DNA from: Siphonobacter aquaeclarae
GTDB lineage: Bacteria > Bacteroidota > Bacteroidia > Cytophagales > Spirosomataceae
Direction: 5' to 3'
Length of the DNA stretch: 64,000 nucleotides
Assembly: GCF_900103285.1 (NCBI RefSeq)
Contig: NZ_FNGS01000010.1
Span: 1 to 64,000 of the forward strand
Positions 17,055 to 27,000 of this stretch are shown here, piece by piece; the first letter of the stretch is position 1, and every line of letters begins with the position of its first letter. A program made the translations under genes and the position numbers. The notes beneath the pieces are model-generated. The model did no database searches. It saw nothing but the letters and a program-made list of their open reading frames with translations, and was not told where the DNA came from.

Positions 17055-17468
17055 TGTGGATAGTGGGGAAAAGAGTTATCCACATTCTGATTATTTCTGT
17101 GGATAATCACTTGTGAAAAATGGGGATGTCGGTATAAGTAGTTCACCTACAGGTACTTTATCTCAAAGTCGTCGGCATCCAGGTAGGCTGGAAAACCTTC
17201 CCGGAATGTGGATAAGTCTTCCTTGCTGAGGGAAACGGTGTGGACAAAAGCCGATTCCTGTGGAGAAGTAAGCCAGTTCCCCCGAAAATCGATTACGCCG
17301 GAAGATCCCTCGTGGAAAACCCCGTTTCCGTCGTTTCCGACACGGTTCACTCCGACGACATAGCTCTGATTTTCAATTGCCCGCGCCGTCAGCAGGCTCC
17401 GCCAGGCATAGTCCCGGGCGGCCGGCCAGTTGGCCACATACAGCAGAAGGTCGTATTCGTTATCCACA
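17055..17468. other. oriC: DnaA-box cluster, candidate replication origin
   Basis: Exact TTATCCACA boxes lie at 17076-17084 (+), 17098-17106 (-), 17207-17215 (-) and 17460-17468 (+). One-mismatch boxes lie at 17055-17063 (CTATCCACA, -), 17239-17247 (TTGTCCACA, -) and 17259-17267 (TTCTCCACA, -). The first three are in the 100-base spacer between the gatC terminator and the omega-amidase stop; the rest lie inside that gene. The spacer is AT-richer than its surroundings. Bacteroidota origins are often not next to dnaA, so this is a candidate oriC; a DnaA-titration or regulatory site is the alternative. Confidence 0.55.
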
Positions 17469-17929
17469 TTGCGGCTCCAGACCGGAAAACGCAGGTCGTA
17501 ACAGATCAGCGGACGGACCGTCCACCCGCGCCACGTACGCTGTACTTTCCGGGTACCGGCGGCGTAGACCTCGTGCTCGCCGCCCATCCGGAACAAATGA
17601 CGTTTGTCGTAATAATCGAATGAACCGTCCGGTTCCATCCAAAGCAGCCGGTTGACGTAGGAGGAGCCGTCCCGCACGATGAAACTACCGGTGACCGCGG
17701 CATCATACCGTGCGGCAATTTGCTGCATCCAGCGCGTAGTAGTCAGGTTCATTGGCTCGGCAACGGGCGCCGGGTTCATCGTAAAACCCGTCGTAAACAT
17801 CTCCGGCAGGACAATCAGATCGGTACCCGCTGTGATCGTCTCGAGGGTTTCTTCGAGCATGGACCGGTTGGCGATGGGGTTTTCCCAGTGCAACGGCGTT
17901 TGTACAAGCGTGACGCGGAGAGCATTCAT
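17147..17929 (-). CDS. Nitrilase-superfamily amidase (omega-amidase, YafV/Nit2-like)
   Basis: A 260-aa carbon-nitrogen hydrolase with an intact Glu-Lys-Cys triad: E in IVLPEMFTTGF (about 42), K in YYDKRHLF (about 116) and C in LICYDLRFPVW (about 150). The length and these segments fit omega-amidases, which hydrolyse alpha-ketoglutaramate or related amides. Cytoplasmic. Unusually, its coding sequence contains several DnaA boxes; one is spelled by codons Leu-Ser-Thr using TTA, a leucine codon that appears little used in neighbouring genes. A TACCTTCG element (near -7 consensus, 17949-17956 on -) lies 20 bases upstream. Confidence 0.88.
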   Translation of the reverse strand: MNALRVTLVQTPLHWENPIANRSMLEETLETITAGTDLIVLPEMFTTGFTMNPAPVAEPMNLTTTRWMQQIAARYDAAVTGSFIVRDGSSYVNRLLWMEPDGSFDYYDKRHLFRMGGEHEVYAAGTRKVQRTWRGWTVRPLICYDLRFPVWSRNVDNEYDLLLYVANWPAARDYAWRSLLTARAIENQSYVVGVNRVGNDGNGVFHEGSSGVIDFRGNWLTSPQESAFVHTVSLSKEDLSTFREGFPAYLDADDFEIKYL

Positions 17930-18002
17930 ACGAAATCAGTTTGATATACGAAGGTATCGGAAAAAGAAACAGGCGCCTATCGCCCCGGGTTTCCGGAACA
18001 GG

Positions 18003-18010
18003 TACTTTTG
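18003..18010 (+). promoter_or_regulatory. -7 promoter element TACTTTTG
   Basis: Full TAnnTTTG match, 16 bases before the ATG at 18027. Confidence 0.6.
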
Positions 18011-18026
18011 TGCCAACCTCTAAGAC

Positions 18027-19253
18027 ATGAAAAAACTACTCCTTGCGCTGCTGCTCACGCACGCGGCCTCCGCTCAAACCTATACCAACGTCAACGGCCT
18101 GGTCATGGCCGGGTACCAGGGATGGTTTTCCACGCCGGACGACGGCCTCGACCGGAGCTGGCACCACTACCAGAAGAAGGGAAAATTCGAACCGGGATAT
18201 GCTTCGGTGGATTTCTGGCCGGATGTGTCAGAATATGAAAAAACCTATGAAACCGCGTTTCTCCTTCCCGACGGTACCCGCGCCCGGGTGTATAGCCCGG
18301 CGGATGCCGGGACGGTCGACCGCCACTTTCACTGGATGAAACAATATGGCATCGACGGCGTATACCTGCAGCGGTTTGTTTCCGAAATCCGTCACGAAAA
18401 AGGAAAACGCCATTTCGATACAGTGCTTGAAAACGCCCTGCGTGCGGCCCGTACCTATGGCCGGGCTGTCAGTATTATGTACGACCTCAGCGGGTGTACT
18501 GCGGCCGATCTGGCTATTGTGGCGCAGGACTGGGTCGCTATCCGCCGCCGTTTCGGCCTGGACGACCCCGCCCGGAACCCGACGTATCTCCGCCACCGGA
18601 ACAAACCCCTGGTGGCCGTCTGGGGCGTGGGTTTCAACGACAACCGGAAGTATGCCACCGCCGATGTACAGCAATTAATAATAAAACTGAAAGAAACAGA
18701 GCTTTCCCTGCTCATCGGCGTTCCGTACTACTGGCGGACGCTGGATAAGGATACCCTTCCGGATACCCTGTTACATGATCTGATCCGAAGCTGCGACGTA
18801 GTCATGCCGTGGGCTGTAGGCCGGTACAACGGAGAAACCTATACAAAAACAGCTGCACCGGTACTCGAAGGAGACATCCGCTGGTGCCGGGAAAACGGCG
18901 TGGACTACATGCCGCTGGCCTTTCCGGGATTCAGCTGGGGGAATCTGAAAGACAGCCCGTCGGTATACAACCAGATTCCGCGGGAAAAAGGGGCTTTTTT
19001 CTGGAAGCAGGTGGCCGGCGCCCGGGCCGCGGGTGCACAGAGCCTGTATGTGGCCATGTTCGACGAAATCGACGAAGGAACGGCGATCTTCAAAACCCTC
19101 CGGGAAGGAGAAACCCCGCTCAACGGCTCAGGCCGGTTTATCGGCATTGAATCCGGACTTCCCACCGATTATTACCTCTGGCTTACGGGGCAGGCCGGGG
19201 ACTGGTTTCACGGAAAGCCGGGGTATGGACCGACGATGCCTTCGCGGCGCTGA
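18027..19253 (+). CDS. Secreted glycoside hydrolase-like protein (GH71/GH99-like)
   Basis: A 408-aa protein with a clear signal peptide (MKKLLLALLLTHAASA, cut about residue 16). The mature part begins GLVMAGYQGWFSTPDDG, the QGWF block typical of GH71/GH99-like domains, and continues with HFHWMKQYGIDGVYLQRF, KPLVAVWGVGF and YVAMFDEIDEGTAIFK, where acidic residues would lie in the active site. Bacteroides homologues are often labelled xylosidase/arabinosidase, but alpha-mannan substrates are known for GH99; the substrate cannot be fixed here. It is exported to the periplasm or surface. Its stop is adjacent to the stop of the convergent CHU_C gene. Confidence 0.75.
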   Translation: MKKLLLALLLTHAASAQTYTNVNGLVMAGYQGWFSTPDDGLDRSWHHYQKKGKFEPGYASVDFWPDVSEYEKTYETAFLLPDGTRARVYSPADAGTVDRHFHWMKQYGIDGVYLQRFVSEIRHEKGKRHFDTVLENALRAARTYGRAVSIMYDLSGCTAADLAIVAQDWVAIRRRFGLDDPARNPTYLRHRNKPLVAVWGVGFNDNRKYATADVQQLIIKLKETELSLLIGVPYYWRTLDKDTLPDTLLHDLIRSCDVVMPWAVGRYNGETYTKTAAPVLEGDIRWCRENGVDYMPLAFPGFSWGNLKDSPSVYNQIPREKGAFFWKQVAGARAAGAQSLYVAMFDEIDEGTAIFKTLREGETPLNGSGRFIGIESGLPTDYYLWLTGQAGDWFHGKPGYGPTMPSRR

Positions 19254-19255
19254 GG

Positions 19256-21637
19256 CTACAGGATAATGGTCAGACTGCCGCTGATGGTAGGCCGGCCGTT
19301 GTTCGGCTGGATGACGTAGTAGTAGGTCGCCGCAGGTAGCCGGGAGCCGTTCCGGTTGCCATCGAATGGCCGTGAATATCCTTTGGAATAGAAGAGTTCA
19401 CTTCCCCAGCGGTTAAAAATCCGTACTTCGGCATTTGGGTAGTGTTCAATACCGGGAAGCTCCCAGGTATCGTTTGTGCCGTCGCCGTTGGGGGTGATCC
19501 CGTTCGGAATCGTGATGCGTTCCCAGACCGTAACCGTTACATCGTCCGACGTTTGGCATCCTTCCGCGGAGGTACCGGTGAGTACATAGGTAGTGGTAAG
19601 CGCCGGCGATGCGGACGGGCGAATAACCTGCGTATTGCTCAGGCCTGCGGGCGGGCCCCATTCCAGTGTAATGCCTTCATCGGCAACGCCTTCCAGAGTT
19701 ACACTATCTCCCCGGACCATACCTTTATCCGGACCGGCGGATATTTTCGGCGAAAGCGTTACTACTGCTATTCGCGTAGCTACTGCCTTACAGCCATACT
19801 GATTCCTGACTGTGTACGTAATCGGAAATTTACCCGGCCCGGAGGCGACGGGGTTAAAGACTGATCCGACAACACCCTTTCCCGAAAAGGCTCCGCTCGC
19901 TGGCGTACCTACGAGCGTCACTGTTGCCAGGTGTGAACTGCATACCGCCGGGATGGAATCCAGGGCGGCGGTAGGAGACGGGTAGAGCGCCACGTTGAAG
20001 GTATCGGAAAGGGTACGGCAGTTACCGATCGACGCCTGGAACGAGTAGGTGCCAGACTGCCGGATGGTGTATTTACTACCCGTCGCGCCGGCTATCGGCT
20101 GGCCATTGAGCCTCCATTGAAAGGTATAGCCTACCGAATCGAAAGCAGCTAAGGCAACGGAATCTTCTCCGCAAAAGCTCCTTTTTGAAGGTACGGAGGT
20201 GAAAATAGCCTTGGGAATAGGGTTAATGGTGACGTCTTTCGTCGGAATGTAATAGCAACTGGTGGCTTTATCCTGCACCCGGACACTGTATTGGCCCGAT
20301 TTCGCAGCGGGCGTGGAGGCTGTCGTTTGTCCTTTCAGCGTATCGCTTTCGTATTTCCAGAGATAGGAATAGTTACCGGTGAGGGTAGAAAGTACGACTT
20401 TCTGGTTGGCGCACGCCGGCAACGGGACATTGGCCGTTATTTCTGCCTTGATGCCGGGAACCATGACGAGGGTAACCATCACCGACTTTTTCGATTCTGA
20501 ACATACTTTCGAAGAGCTGACAACCACCTGGTACTTACCCGGCGCTTCGGCCCGGTAACGATAGGAAGTAGCTCCGGGAATGTTAACGCCGTCTTTTTGC
20601 CACTGGTACGAAGCATCCGGCTGGTTTTGGGTGATCAGGTCGAGGTAGCCGTTTTCGCAGAAATTGGCGGTAACGATGCCTTTGTCGCGGTCTGCCTCCG
20701 GCGTGTCGTCCTTGTAAACGGTCGGGTCTTTCAGGGTATTGACAGGGCAATCGACTACGAGTAGCTGGAAATCCCGGCGAACGGTACCGATTTTCACTCC
20801 GTTTCGGTATTCATCTACCTGAACGGTAAAAACATGCAGCCCGAGCTGACTCGCAGTAACCGTCAGCAGACCGGTACCGGAACCGACCTGAAGCGGAGGG
20901 TTTCCGTTGATCTGGTGACCGGCGTCAAATCCGGAAGCCCATTGCACCAGGGGGTAATTGCTGCTCCCGGTTGGAAGATTGGGGTTAGGCTGGCCCTGTG
21001 TGGCATAGCCGGCGTAGGGTGTGACGAGTGAATAGCGCAGCTCATCGCCATCCTGATCCGTTGCCGCGAAAGAAAAGGAAAAAGGCTTGTTGACGCAGAT
21101 ATACTCCCCGTTGACCGACCCGAAAACAGGCGAGGAATCCAGAAAAGGCTGACCGTTTCGTAGCAGCGCCGGAAATTCGAGGTAAAACGTCATGCCTGCT
21201 GCTCCGGGGCTCACAATGTTATCAGCGCCGCTGTTCCGGCAGCACCGTTCCCAGGCGATGTAGTAGCCCTGGGGATCGTCGTAGTTCGCAACGGGCAGGT
21301 CTATTGGCGCCCAATACCGCAGCGTGGAAGTCTGAAGGCTGCGGGCGGTGGCGCAGGCCGGGTTGGCGTACTGCACCGGCGTGGTACTCTGGAGATTCAA
21401 CTGGATATTGAGCATCCGGCTGTTGTCTCTTTTCCGGAAGATGGAAACAGTAATCGACGGATCTTTGCGCGTATTTTTCCCGCCTATTTCGTCAAAAAAC
21501 AGGTTAAGGTACAGGTCGTAGGAGCCGGGTACGGCAGACTTGGCAACCATTTCCATGTTTCCTCCGACAATGTGGTTGGCTATTGCCTGCCCGCACAGAC
21601 AGAGGAAAACGCCCAGCAAACTGCATAGTTTTTTCAT
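19256..21637 (-). CDS. Large secreted protein with Ig-like repeats and gliding-motility C-terminal domain
   Basis: A 793-aa protein. Residues 1-20 form a signal peptide (ending GQAIANH). An N-terminal beta-rich part of ~270 residues contains FSFAATDQDGDEL and a VDEYRNGVKIGTVRRDF segment typical of Bacteroidota cell-surface proteins. Several Ig/PKD-like repeats follow (e.g. ASYQWQKDGVNIPGAT, YTFQWRLNGQPIAGAT). The last ~85 residues are the CHU_C/gliding motility-associated domain with IPNGITPNGDGTNDTW and VRIFNRWGSELF, a type IX secretion signal (type B). It is expected to be exported and surface-attached or released. No enzyme domain is visible; an adhesin role is inferred. Confidence 0.88.
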   Translation of the reverse strand: MKKLCSLLGVFLCLCGQAIANHIVGGNMEMVAKSAVPGSYDLYLNLFFDEIGGKNTRKDPSITVSIFRKRDNSRMLNIQLNLQSTTPVQYANPACATARSLQTSTLRYWAPIDLPVANYDDPQGYYIAWERCCRNSGADNIVSPGAAGMTFYLEFPALLRNGQPFLDSSPVFGSVNGEYICVNKPFSFSFAATDQDGDELRYSLVTPYAGYATQGQPNPNLPTGSSNYPLVQWASGFDAGHQINGNPPLQVGSGTGLLTVTASQLGLHVFTVQVDEYRNGVKIGTVRRDFQLLVVDCPVNTLKDPTVYKDDTPEADRDKGIVTANFCENGYLDLITQNQPDASYQWQKDGVNIPGATSYRYRAEAPGKYQVVVSSSKVCSESKKSVMVTLVMVPGIKAEITANVPLPACANQKVVLSTLTGNYSYLWKYESDTLKGQTTASTPAAKSGQYSVRVQDKATSCYYIPTKDVTINPIPKAIFTSVPSKRSFCGEDSVALAAFDSVGYTFQWRLNGQPIAGATGSKYTIRQSGTYSFQASIGNCRTLSDTFNVALYPSPTAALDSIPAVCSSHLATVTLVGTPASGAFSGKGVVGSVFNPVASGPGKFPITYTVRNQYGCKAVATRIAVVTLSPKISAGPDKGMVRGDSVTLEGVADEGITLEWGPPAGLSNTQVIRPSASPALTTTYVLTGTSAEGCQTSDDVTVTVWERITIPNGITPNGDGTNDTWELPGIEHYPNAEVRIFNRWGSELFYSKGYSRPFDGNRNGSRLPAATYYYVIQPNNGRPTISGSLTIIL

Positions 21638-21785
21638 TGCGCGAGTTCCGGCAGCAATCGGAAATCCTGATAAGAACGCTAAGCGAATGTAGAAATTTTA
21701 CGGGCTATTTCGGGAGATAAAATAGGCGCACGCTGCTTTCTTTCGGCGGAAGTACCGGTAAATTCGACGTATGGGGGAAGAATAC

Positions 21786-21793
21786 TATTTTTG
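21786..21793 (+). promoter_or_regulatory. -7 promoter element TATTTTTG for recG
   Basis: Full TAnnTTTG match, 39 bases before the recG ATG. Confidence 0.6.
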
Positions 21794-21832
21794 CCCGTAT
21801 TGATTCCTGTCTGACCGGGAGGCCATGAAGTA

Positions 21833-23932
21833 ATGATGGAGACGAACTTCTTCGATACAAAAATAGAGTTTCTGAAAGGAGTAGGTCCTCAGAAAGGAGA
21901 CCTGCTCAAGACCGAGCTGGGTATCTTCACCTTTGGCGATCTTCTCCAGCATTATCCCTTCCGGTACGAGGACCGCTCCCGGTTCTACCGCATTTCCGAA
22001 CTGCGGGAAGACCTCCCCGGCGCGCAGGTAAAAGGGCGCCTGCGGCAGCTGGAAGTAATCGGGGAGGGACCTAAGACACGCCTGATCGGTCAGTTCAGCG
22101 ACGGTACCGGTTCTATGGAGCTGGTTTGGTTTCAGGGAATCAGCTATGTACAAAAGAGCCTTTTCCGGGACCGGGAATACATTCTGTACGGAAAACCGAC
22201 CAGTTTCCAGGGACGGTTTCAGATGACGCACCCGGAAATGGAGCCCCTCACGCCGGAAAACGAGCGCGGAGGATACTGGCAGCCCGTCTACAACCTCACC
22301 GAGAAACTACGCCGCCGGTTTATCGACAGCCGGACCATTTCCCGTTGGCAGCGGCAGATCCTGGAGCTCGCCGGACGCCAGATCCGGGAAACGCTGCCCG
22401 ATAGTCTGATGGAAAAATACCGGCTGGCGACGAAGTTGCAGGCGCTCTGGGGCATTCATGTGCCGGGAAACGAACAACATATTCACCAGGCAAAGCGGCG
22501 GCTGAAGTTCGAAGAGCTGTTTTACAACCAGCTCCGGCTCATCAAGCAGAAAATTCTCCGCAAAACGGAATATCCCGGGCAGGTATTCGGGCGGGCGCAG
22601 CTCATCCGGACCTTTTACGACGAACACCTGCCGTTTGACCTCACCGGCGCGCAGAAGCGCGTGATCCGGGAGATTTTTGAAGACATGCGGTCCGGTAAGC
22701 AGATGAACCGCCTGCTGCAGGGCGACGTAGGATCCGGAAAGACCATCGTCGCCTTTATCTGCATGCTGCTGGCGATTGACAACGGCGCGCAGGCCTGCCT
22801 GATGGCGCCGACGGAAATCCTGTCGGACCAGCACTTTCAGGGACTTAGTGTTTTCGCGGAAATGCTGGGGCTGCGGATGGGCCGGCTGACCGGCTCGACG
22901 CCAAAGAAGGAGCGGAAAATCCTGCATGAAGGGTTGCTCGACGGGTCGATCCAGATCGTCGTTGGTACGCATGCCCTTCTGGAAGATATCGTACAGTTTC
23001 AGAACCTGGGGCTTGTCATTATTGATGAGCAGCACCGTTTCGGCGTCGCGCAGCGGGCCAAGCTCTGGCAAAAGAATGAAACGGTGTTTCCGCACGTACT
23101 GGTGATGACGGCGACGCCCATTCCCCGGACGCTGGCGATGACACTGTACGGCGACCTCGACCTGTCCCAGATCGACGAGCTGCCGCCCGGCCGGAAGCCC
23201 ATTGTCACCCGTTGGAAGTCAGACCAGCATCGCCTCGAAGTATTTGGTTTTGTGCGGCAGGAGCTGGCGAAAGGCCGCCAGGCCTACATCGTTTATCCGT
23301 TGATCGAAGAATCGGAGAAGCTGGATTTCAAAGACCTGATGGATGGCTACGAAAGCGTACAGCGGGCTTTTCCTGAATACCAGATCAGTATTGTCCACGG
23401 CAAAATGCCCGCGAAGGATAAAGACTATGAAATGCAGCGCTTCCTGAAGCAGGAAACGATGATTATGGTGGCGACGACGGTCATTGAAGTCGGTGTCAAC
23501 GTACCTAATGCGTCTGTCATGGTCATCGAAAGCGCCGAACGCTTCGGACTGTCGCAGCTGCACCAGCTGCGCGGGCGGGTAGGCCGGGGAGCCGACCAGA
23601 GCTATTGTATCCTCATGACCGGCCTGAAGCTGAGCACCGAAACCCGCATGCGGATGAAAGTCATGGCGGAAACAAACGACGGGTTTGTGATTGCCGATAC
23701 CGACCTGCGGCTGCGCGGCCCCGGAGACATGGCCGGTACCCAGCAGAGCGGGGTAGTAGACCTGCTTCTCGCTGATCTTTCGAAAGACGCGGAGGTACTC
23801 AAAGCTGCCCGGGAGTCTGCCATGCAGATACTGGAGGAAGACCCGGAGCTCGTCCTCCCGAAAAACCAGCCGATCCACAATCAGCTGCTGCATTTGCGTG
23901 AAAATGAGAGCAACTGGGCGCGGATAAGTTGA
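21833..23932 (+). CDS. recG: ATP-dependent DNA helicase RecG
   Basis: A 699-aa branch-migrating helicase that rescues stalled forks and processes Holliday junctions. N-terminal wedge/OB domain (FGDLLQHYPFRYEDR, about 43-57), then the SF2 core: Walker A GDVGSGKT, DEQH box in IIDEQHRFGV, motif III TATPIPRTLA, motif V VGVNVPNAS, and motif VI QLRGRVGRG. The C-terminal RLRGPGDMAGTQQSG is the RecG hook region. Two adjacent ATGs exist (21833 and 21836); either may be used. Confidence 0.96.
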   Translation: MMETNFFDTKIEFLKGVGPQKGDLLKTELGIFTFGDLLQHYPFRYEDRSRFYRISELREDLPGAQVKGRLRQLEVIGEGPKTRLIGQFSDGTGSMELVWFQGISYVQKSLFRDREYILYGKPTSFQGRFQMTHPEMEPLTPENERGGYWQPVYNLTEKLRRRFIDSRTISRWQRQILELAGRQIRETLPDSLMEKYRLATKLQALWGIHVPGNEQHIHQAKRRLKFEELFYNQLRLIKQKILRKTEYPGQVFGRAQLIRTFYDEHLPFDLTGAQKRVIREIFEDMRSGKQMNRLLQGDVGSGKTIVAFICMLLAIDNGAQACLMAPTEILSDQHFQGLSVFAEMLGLRMGRLTGSTPKKERKILHEGLLDGSIQIVVGTHALLEDIVQFQNLGLVIIDEQHRFGVAQRAKLWQKNETVFPHVLVMTATPIPRTLAMTLYGDLDLSQIDELPPGRKPIVTRWKSDQHRLEVFGFVRQELAKGRQAYIVYPLIEESEKLDFKDLMDGYESVQRAFPEYQISIVHGKMPAKDKDYEMQRFLKQETMIMVATTVIEVGVNVPNASVMVIESAERFGLSQLHQLRGRVGRGADQSYCILMTGLKLSTETRMRMKVMAETNDGFVIADTDLRLRGPGDMAGTQQSGVVDLLLADLSKDAEVLKAARESAMQILEEDPELVLPKNQPIHNQLLHLRENESNWARIS

Positions 23933-23974
23933 CGGTGGAGTAGCCGGTATCCCCGCCCTTTCCCCAAAAACTCC

Positions 23975-23982
23975 TACTTTTG
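23975..23982 (+). promoter_or_regulatory. -7 promoter element TACTTTTG for ileS
   Basis: Full TAnnTTTG match, giving a leader of roughly 80-85 bases before ileS. The leader contains GC-rich inverted segments but I do not recognise a T-box or other known element. Confidence 0.6.
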
Positions 23983-24069
23983 CATTTCGTTTAGCGGCCC
24001 TGACGGAACGACAGGCCGCCCGGCCGTGTTTTCCACGACAGGACTAATGATCCCATTTCTGATATCCTT

Positions 24070-27000
24070 ATGAATTTCCCCGAATACAAAAACCTCGATT
24101 ACGCCGCCGTTGCCGACGAAATTCTGCAATTCTGGAAAGAAAACCGGGTCTTTGAACAGTCGGTCGAAGGGCGGGAAGGAAAGCCCAGCTTTACCTTTTT
24201 CGAAGGTCCTCCGTCTGCCAACGGGACTCCGGGAATTCACCACGTCATGGCCCGGACCATCAAGGATATTTTCTGCCGCTACCAAACGCTGAAAGGCAAG
24301 CAGGTTAAACGAAAAGGCGGCTGGGATACCCACGGCCTGCCGATTGAACTGCAGGTGGAAAAGGAACTGGGCATTACGAAGGAAGACATCGGTACCAAAA
24401 TCAGCGTCGAAGAGTACAACCAGCGCTGCCGGGAGACCGTCATGCGGTTTACCGACCAGTGGAACGACCTGACCGAAAAAATGGGCTACTGGGTGGACCT
24501 CGAAAACCCCTATGTCACGTACCACAACGAATACATTGAGAGCATCTGGCACCTCCTCAAGAAACTTCACGAGAAGGGGCTGCTCTACAAAGGCTATACG
24601 ATTCAGCCGTACTCTCCGGCGGCGGGGACCGGACTCAGCTCCCATGAGCTGAACATGCCGGGCACGTACAAAGAAGTGAAGGACGTATCGATTGTCGCCC
24701 AGTTCAAAGTGAAACTGACCGGCAAATCGGCGTACCTGTTCGACGCGGCCGACAGCGACGATATCTACATCCTCGCCTGGACGACTACGCCCTGGACGCT
24801 TCCGTCGAACGCCGCCCTTACGGTCGGTAAAAACATTGATTACCAGCTCATCAAGACTTTTAACCCGTACACGCACCTGCCCGTCAACGTGGTATGCGCG
24901 CGGGACCGGGTGGCGGCGTATTTCCCGGAAAAAGGCAAAGACGCAGACTTTGGCGCCTATCAGGCGGGCGACAAGATCATTCCCTGGTCTGTCGTCATGG
25001 ATCTGAAGGGCGAGCACCTCGAAGGCATCGAATACGAGCAGCTAATGCCGTATGTGCAGCCGGAAATCAAGGCGTTCCGGGTGATTGCGGGTGATTTTGT
25101 CACGACGGAAGACGGTACCGGCGTGGTTCACACCGCGCCGACGTTCGGGGCGGACGATTTCCGGGTTGCCCAGCAAAATGGTATCCCCGCTATCATGGTC
25201 CAGGATGAAACGGGAAAGGATGTTCCGCTGGTAGACAAGCGCGGCCGCTTCGTGAAAGAAGTAACCGATTTTGCCCTCGAGTACGTCAAGGAACAATACC
25301 TAAATGACGAAGAGAAGGAAGCCGAACGCGAAAAACAGGGCCGGGATAAGTACCTCTCGGTCGACGAACGCATCGGTATCCTCCTCAAAACCGAAAACAA
25401 GGCATTCAACGTCCAGAAGTTTGACCACCCGTACCCGCACTGCTGGCGGACGGACAAACCGGTACTGTATTACCCGCTCGACAGCTGGTTTATCCGTACC
25501 ACGGCGAAAAAGGCCGAGCTGGTAGCCCTCAATAAAACCATCAACTGGAAGCCGGAAAGTACCGGTACCGGCCGCTTTGGCAACTGGCTGGAAAACCTGG
25601 TTGACTGGAACCTGAGCCGCAGCCGGTACTGGGGTACCCCGCTGCCGATCTGGCGCAGCGAAGACGGGGAAGAAGTATGTATCGGCTCTATCGCCGAACT
25701 CAAAGCAGCCCTGGAGCACGCACAGAAGGACAATGTACTGAACGACGAACAGCGGGCTGCTAACGAAAGCTTCCTGTCGAAACTCGGTACCGAAGCACTT
25801 GACCTGCACCGCCCGTATGTCGACGAAATCTATTTCGTTTCGGCTTCCGGAAAGGTAATGACGCGGGAAACGGACCTGATCGACGTCTGGTTCGACTCCG
25901 GCGCCATGCCCTATGCGCAGTGGCATTACCCCTTCGAAAACAAGGATATCTTCCAGAACAGCTACCCGGCCGATTTTATTTCGGAAGGCGTAGATCAGAC
26001 CCGCGGCTGGTTCTTCACGCTCCATGCCATCGCAGGGATGCTGTTTGATTCGGTAGCGTTCAAAAACGTCGTGTCGACAGGACTGGTACTCGACAAGGAC
26101 GGCGAAAAGATGTCGAAGCGGAAAGGCAACGTCATCAATCCGTTCGATGCGCTGGGCAAATACGGTACCGATCCGATCCGCTGGTACATGATTACCAATT
26201 CCAACCCGTGGGATAACCTGCGGTTTAACCTCGAAGCCGGGGTGACGGAGGTACGGAACAAGTTCTTCGGAACACTGACGAATACCTATAACTTCTTCGC
26301 GCTGTACGCCAACCTCGACGGATACGAGCTCAACGAGTTCGACCGCGTACCATACGAACAGCTCGGCGAGATGGACCGCTGGATTCTGTCCAAGCTCAAC
26401 TCGCTGGTGCGGGATGTAGATGGCTATTATGCAGATTATGAGCCGACAAAGGCCGGCCGAGCTATTCAGGATTTCGTATCGGATCACCTGTCCAATTGGT
26501 ATGTACGCCTGTCACGCCGGCGTTTCTGGAAAGGAGAACTGACCGACGACAAGCGTGCTGCGTTCGAAACGCTTCAGGAATGCCTGCTGACGATGGCACA
26601 ACTGATGTCGCCGATCGCTCCGTTCTATTCCGATTGGCTCTACCGGAACCTGACGGAAGGCGCACGGGAGAAAGCCGTTGCTGGCAATACGCCGTTGCGG
26701 TTTACGTCCGTCCACCTGACGGATTTCCATCCCGTTGAAACCTCGCGCATTGACCTGGAACTGGAAGCATCGATGGAACTGGCGCAGCGGGTATCCTCGC
26801 TCGTCCACTCCATCCGGAAAGTGAACAAGATCAAGGTACGGCAGCCGCTTTCGCGCGTGCTGGTACCCGTGCTGAATGAGTTTACGAAGCAGCGGCTCGC
26901 CCGTGTGGAAGAGCTCATCAAGGCGGAAGTAAACGTGAAGGCGGTGGAACTGCTCGACGATACGTCAGGCGTTCTCAACAAAAAGGTAAAACCGAACTTC

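Noticed and set aside
25300-26487. 395-codon open frame on - inside ileS
   Set aside because: Antisense to catalytic and editing parts of ileS; a by-product of codon bias in GC-rich DNA.
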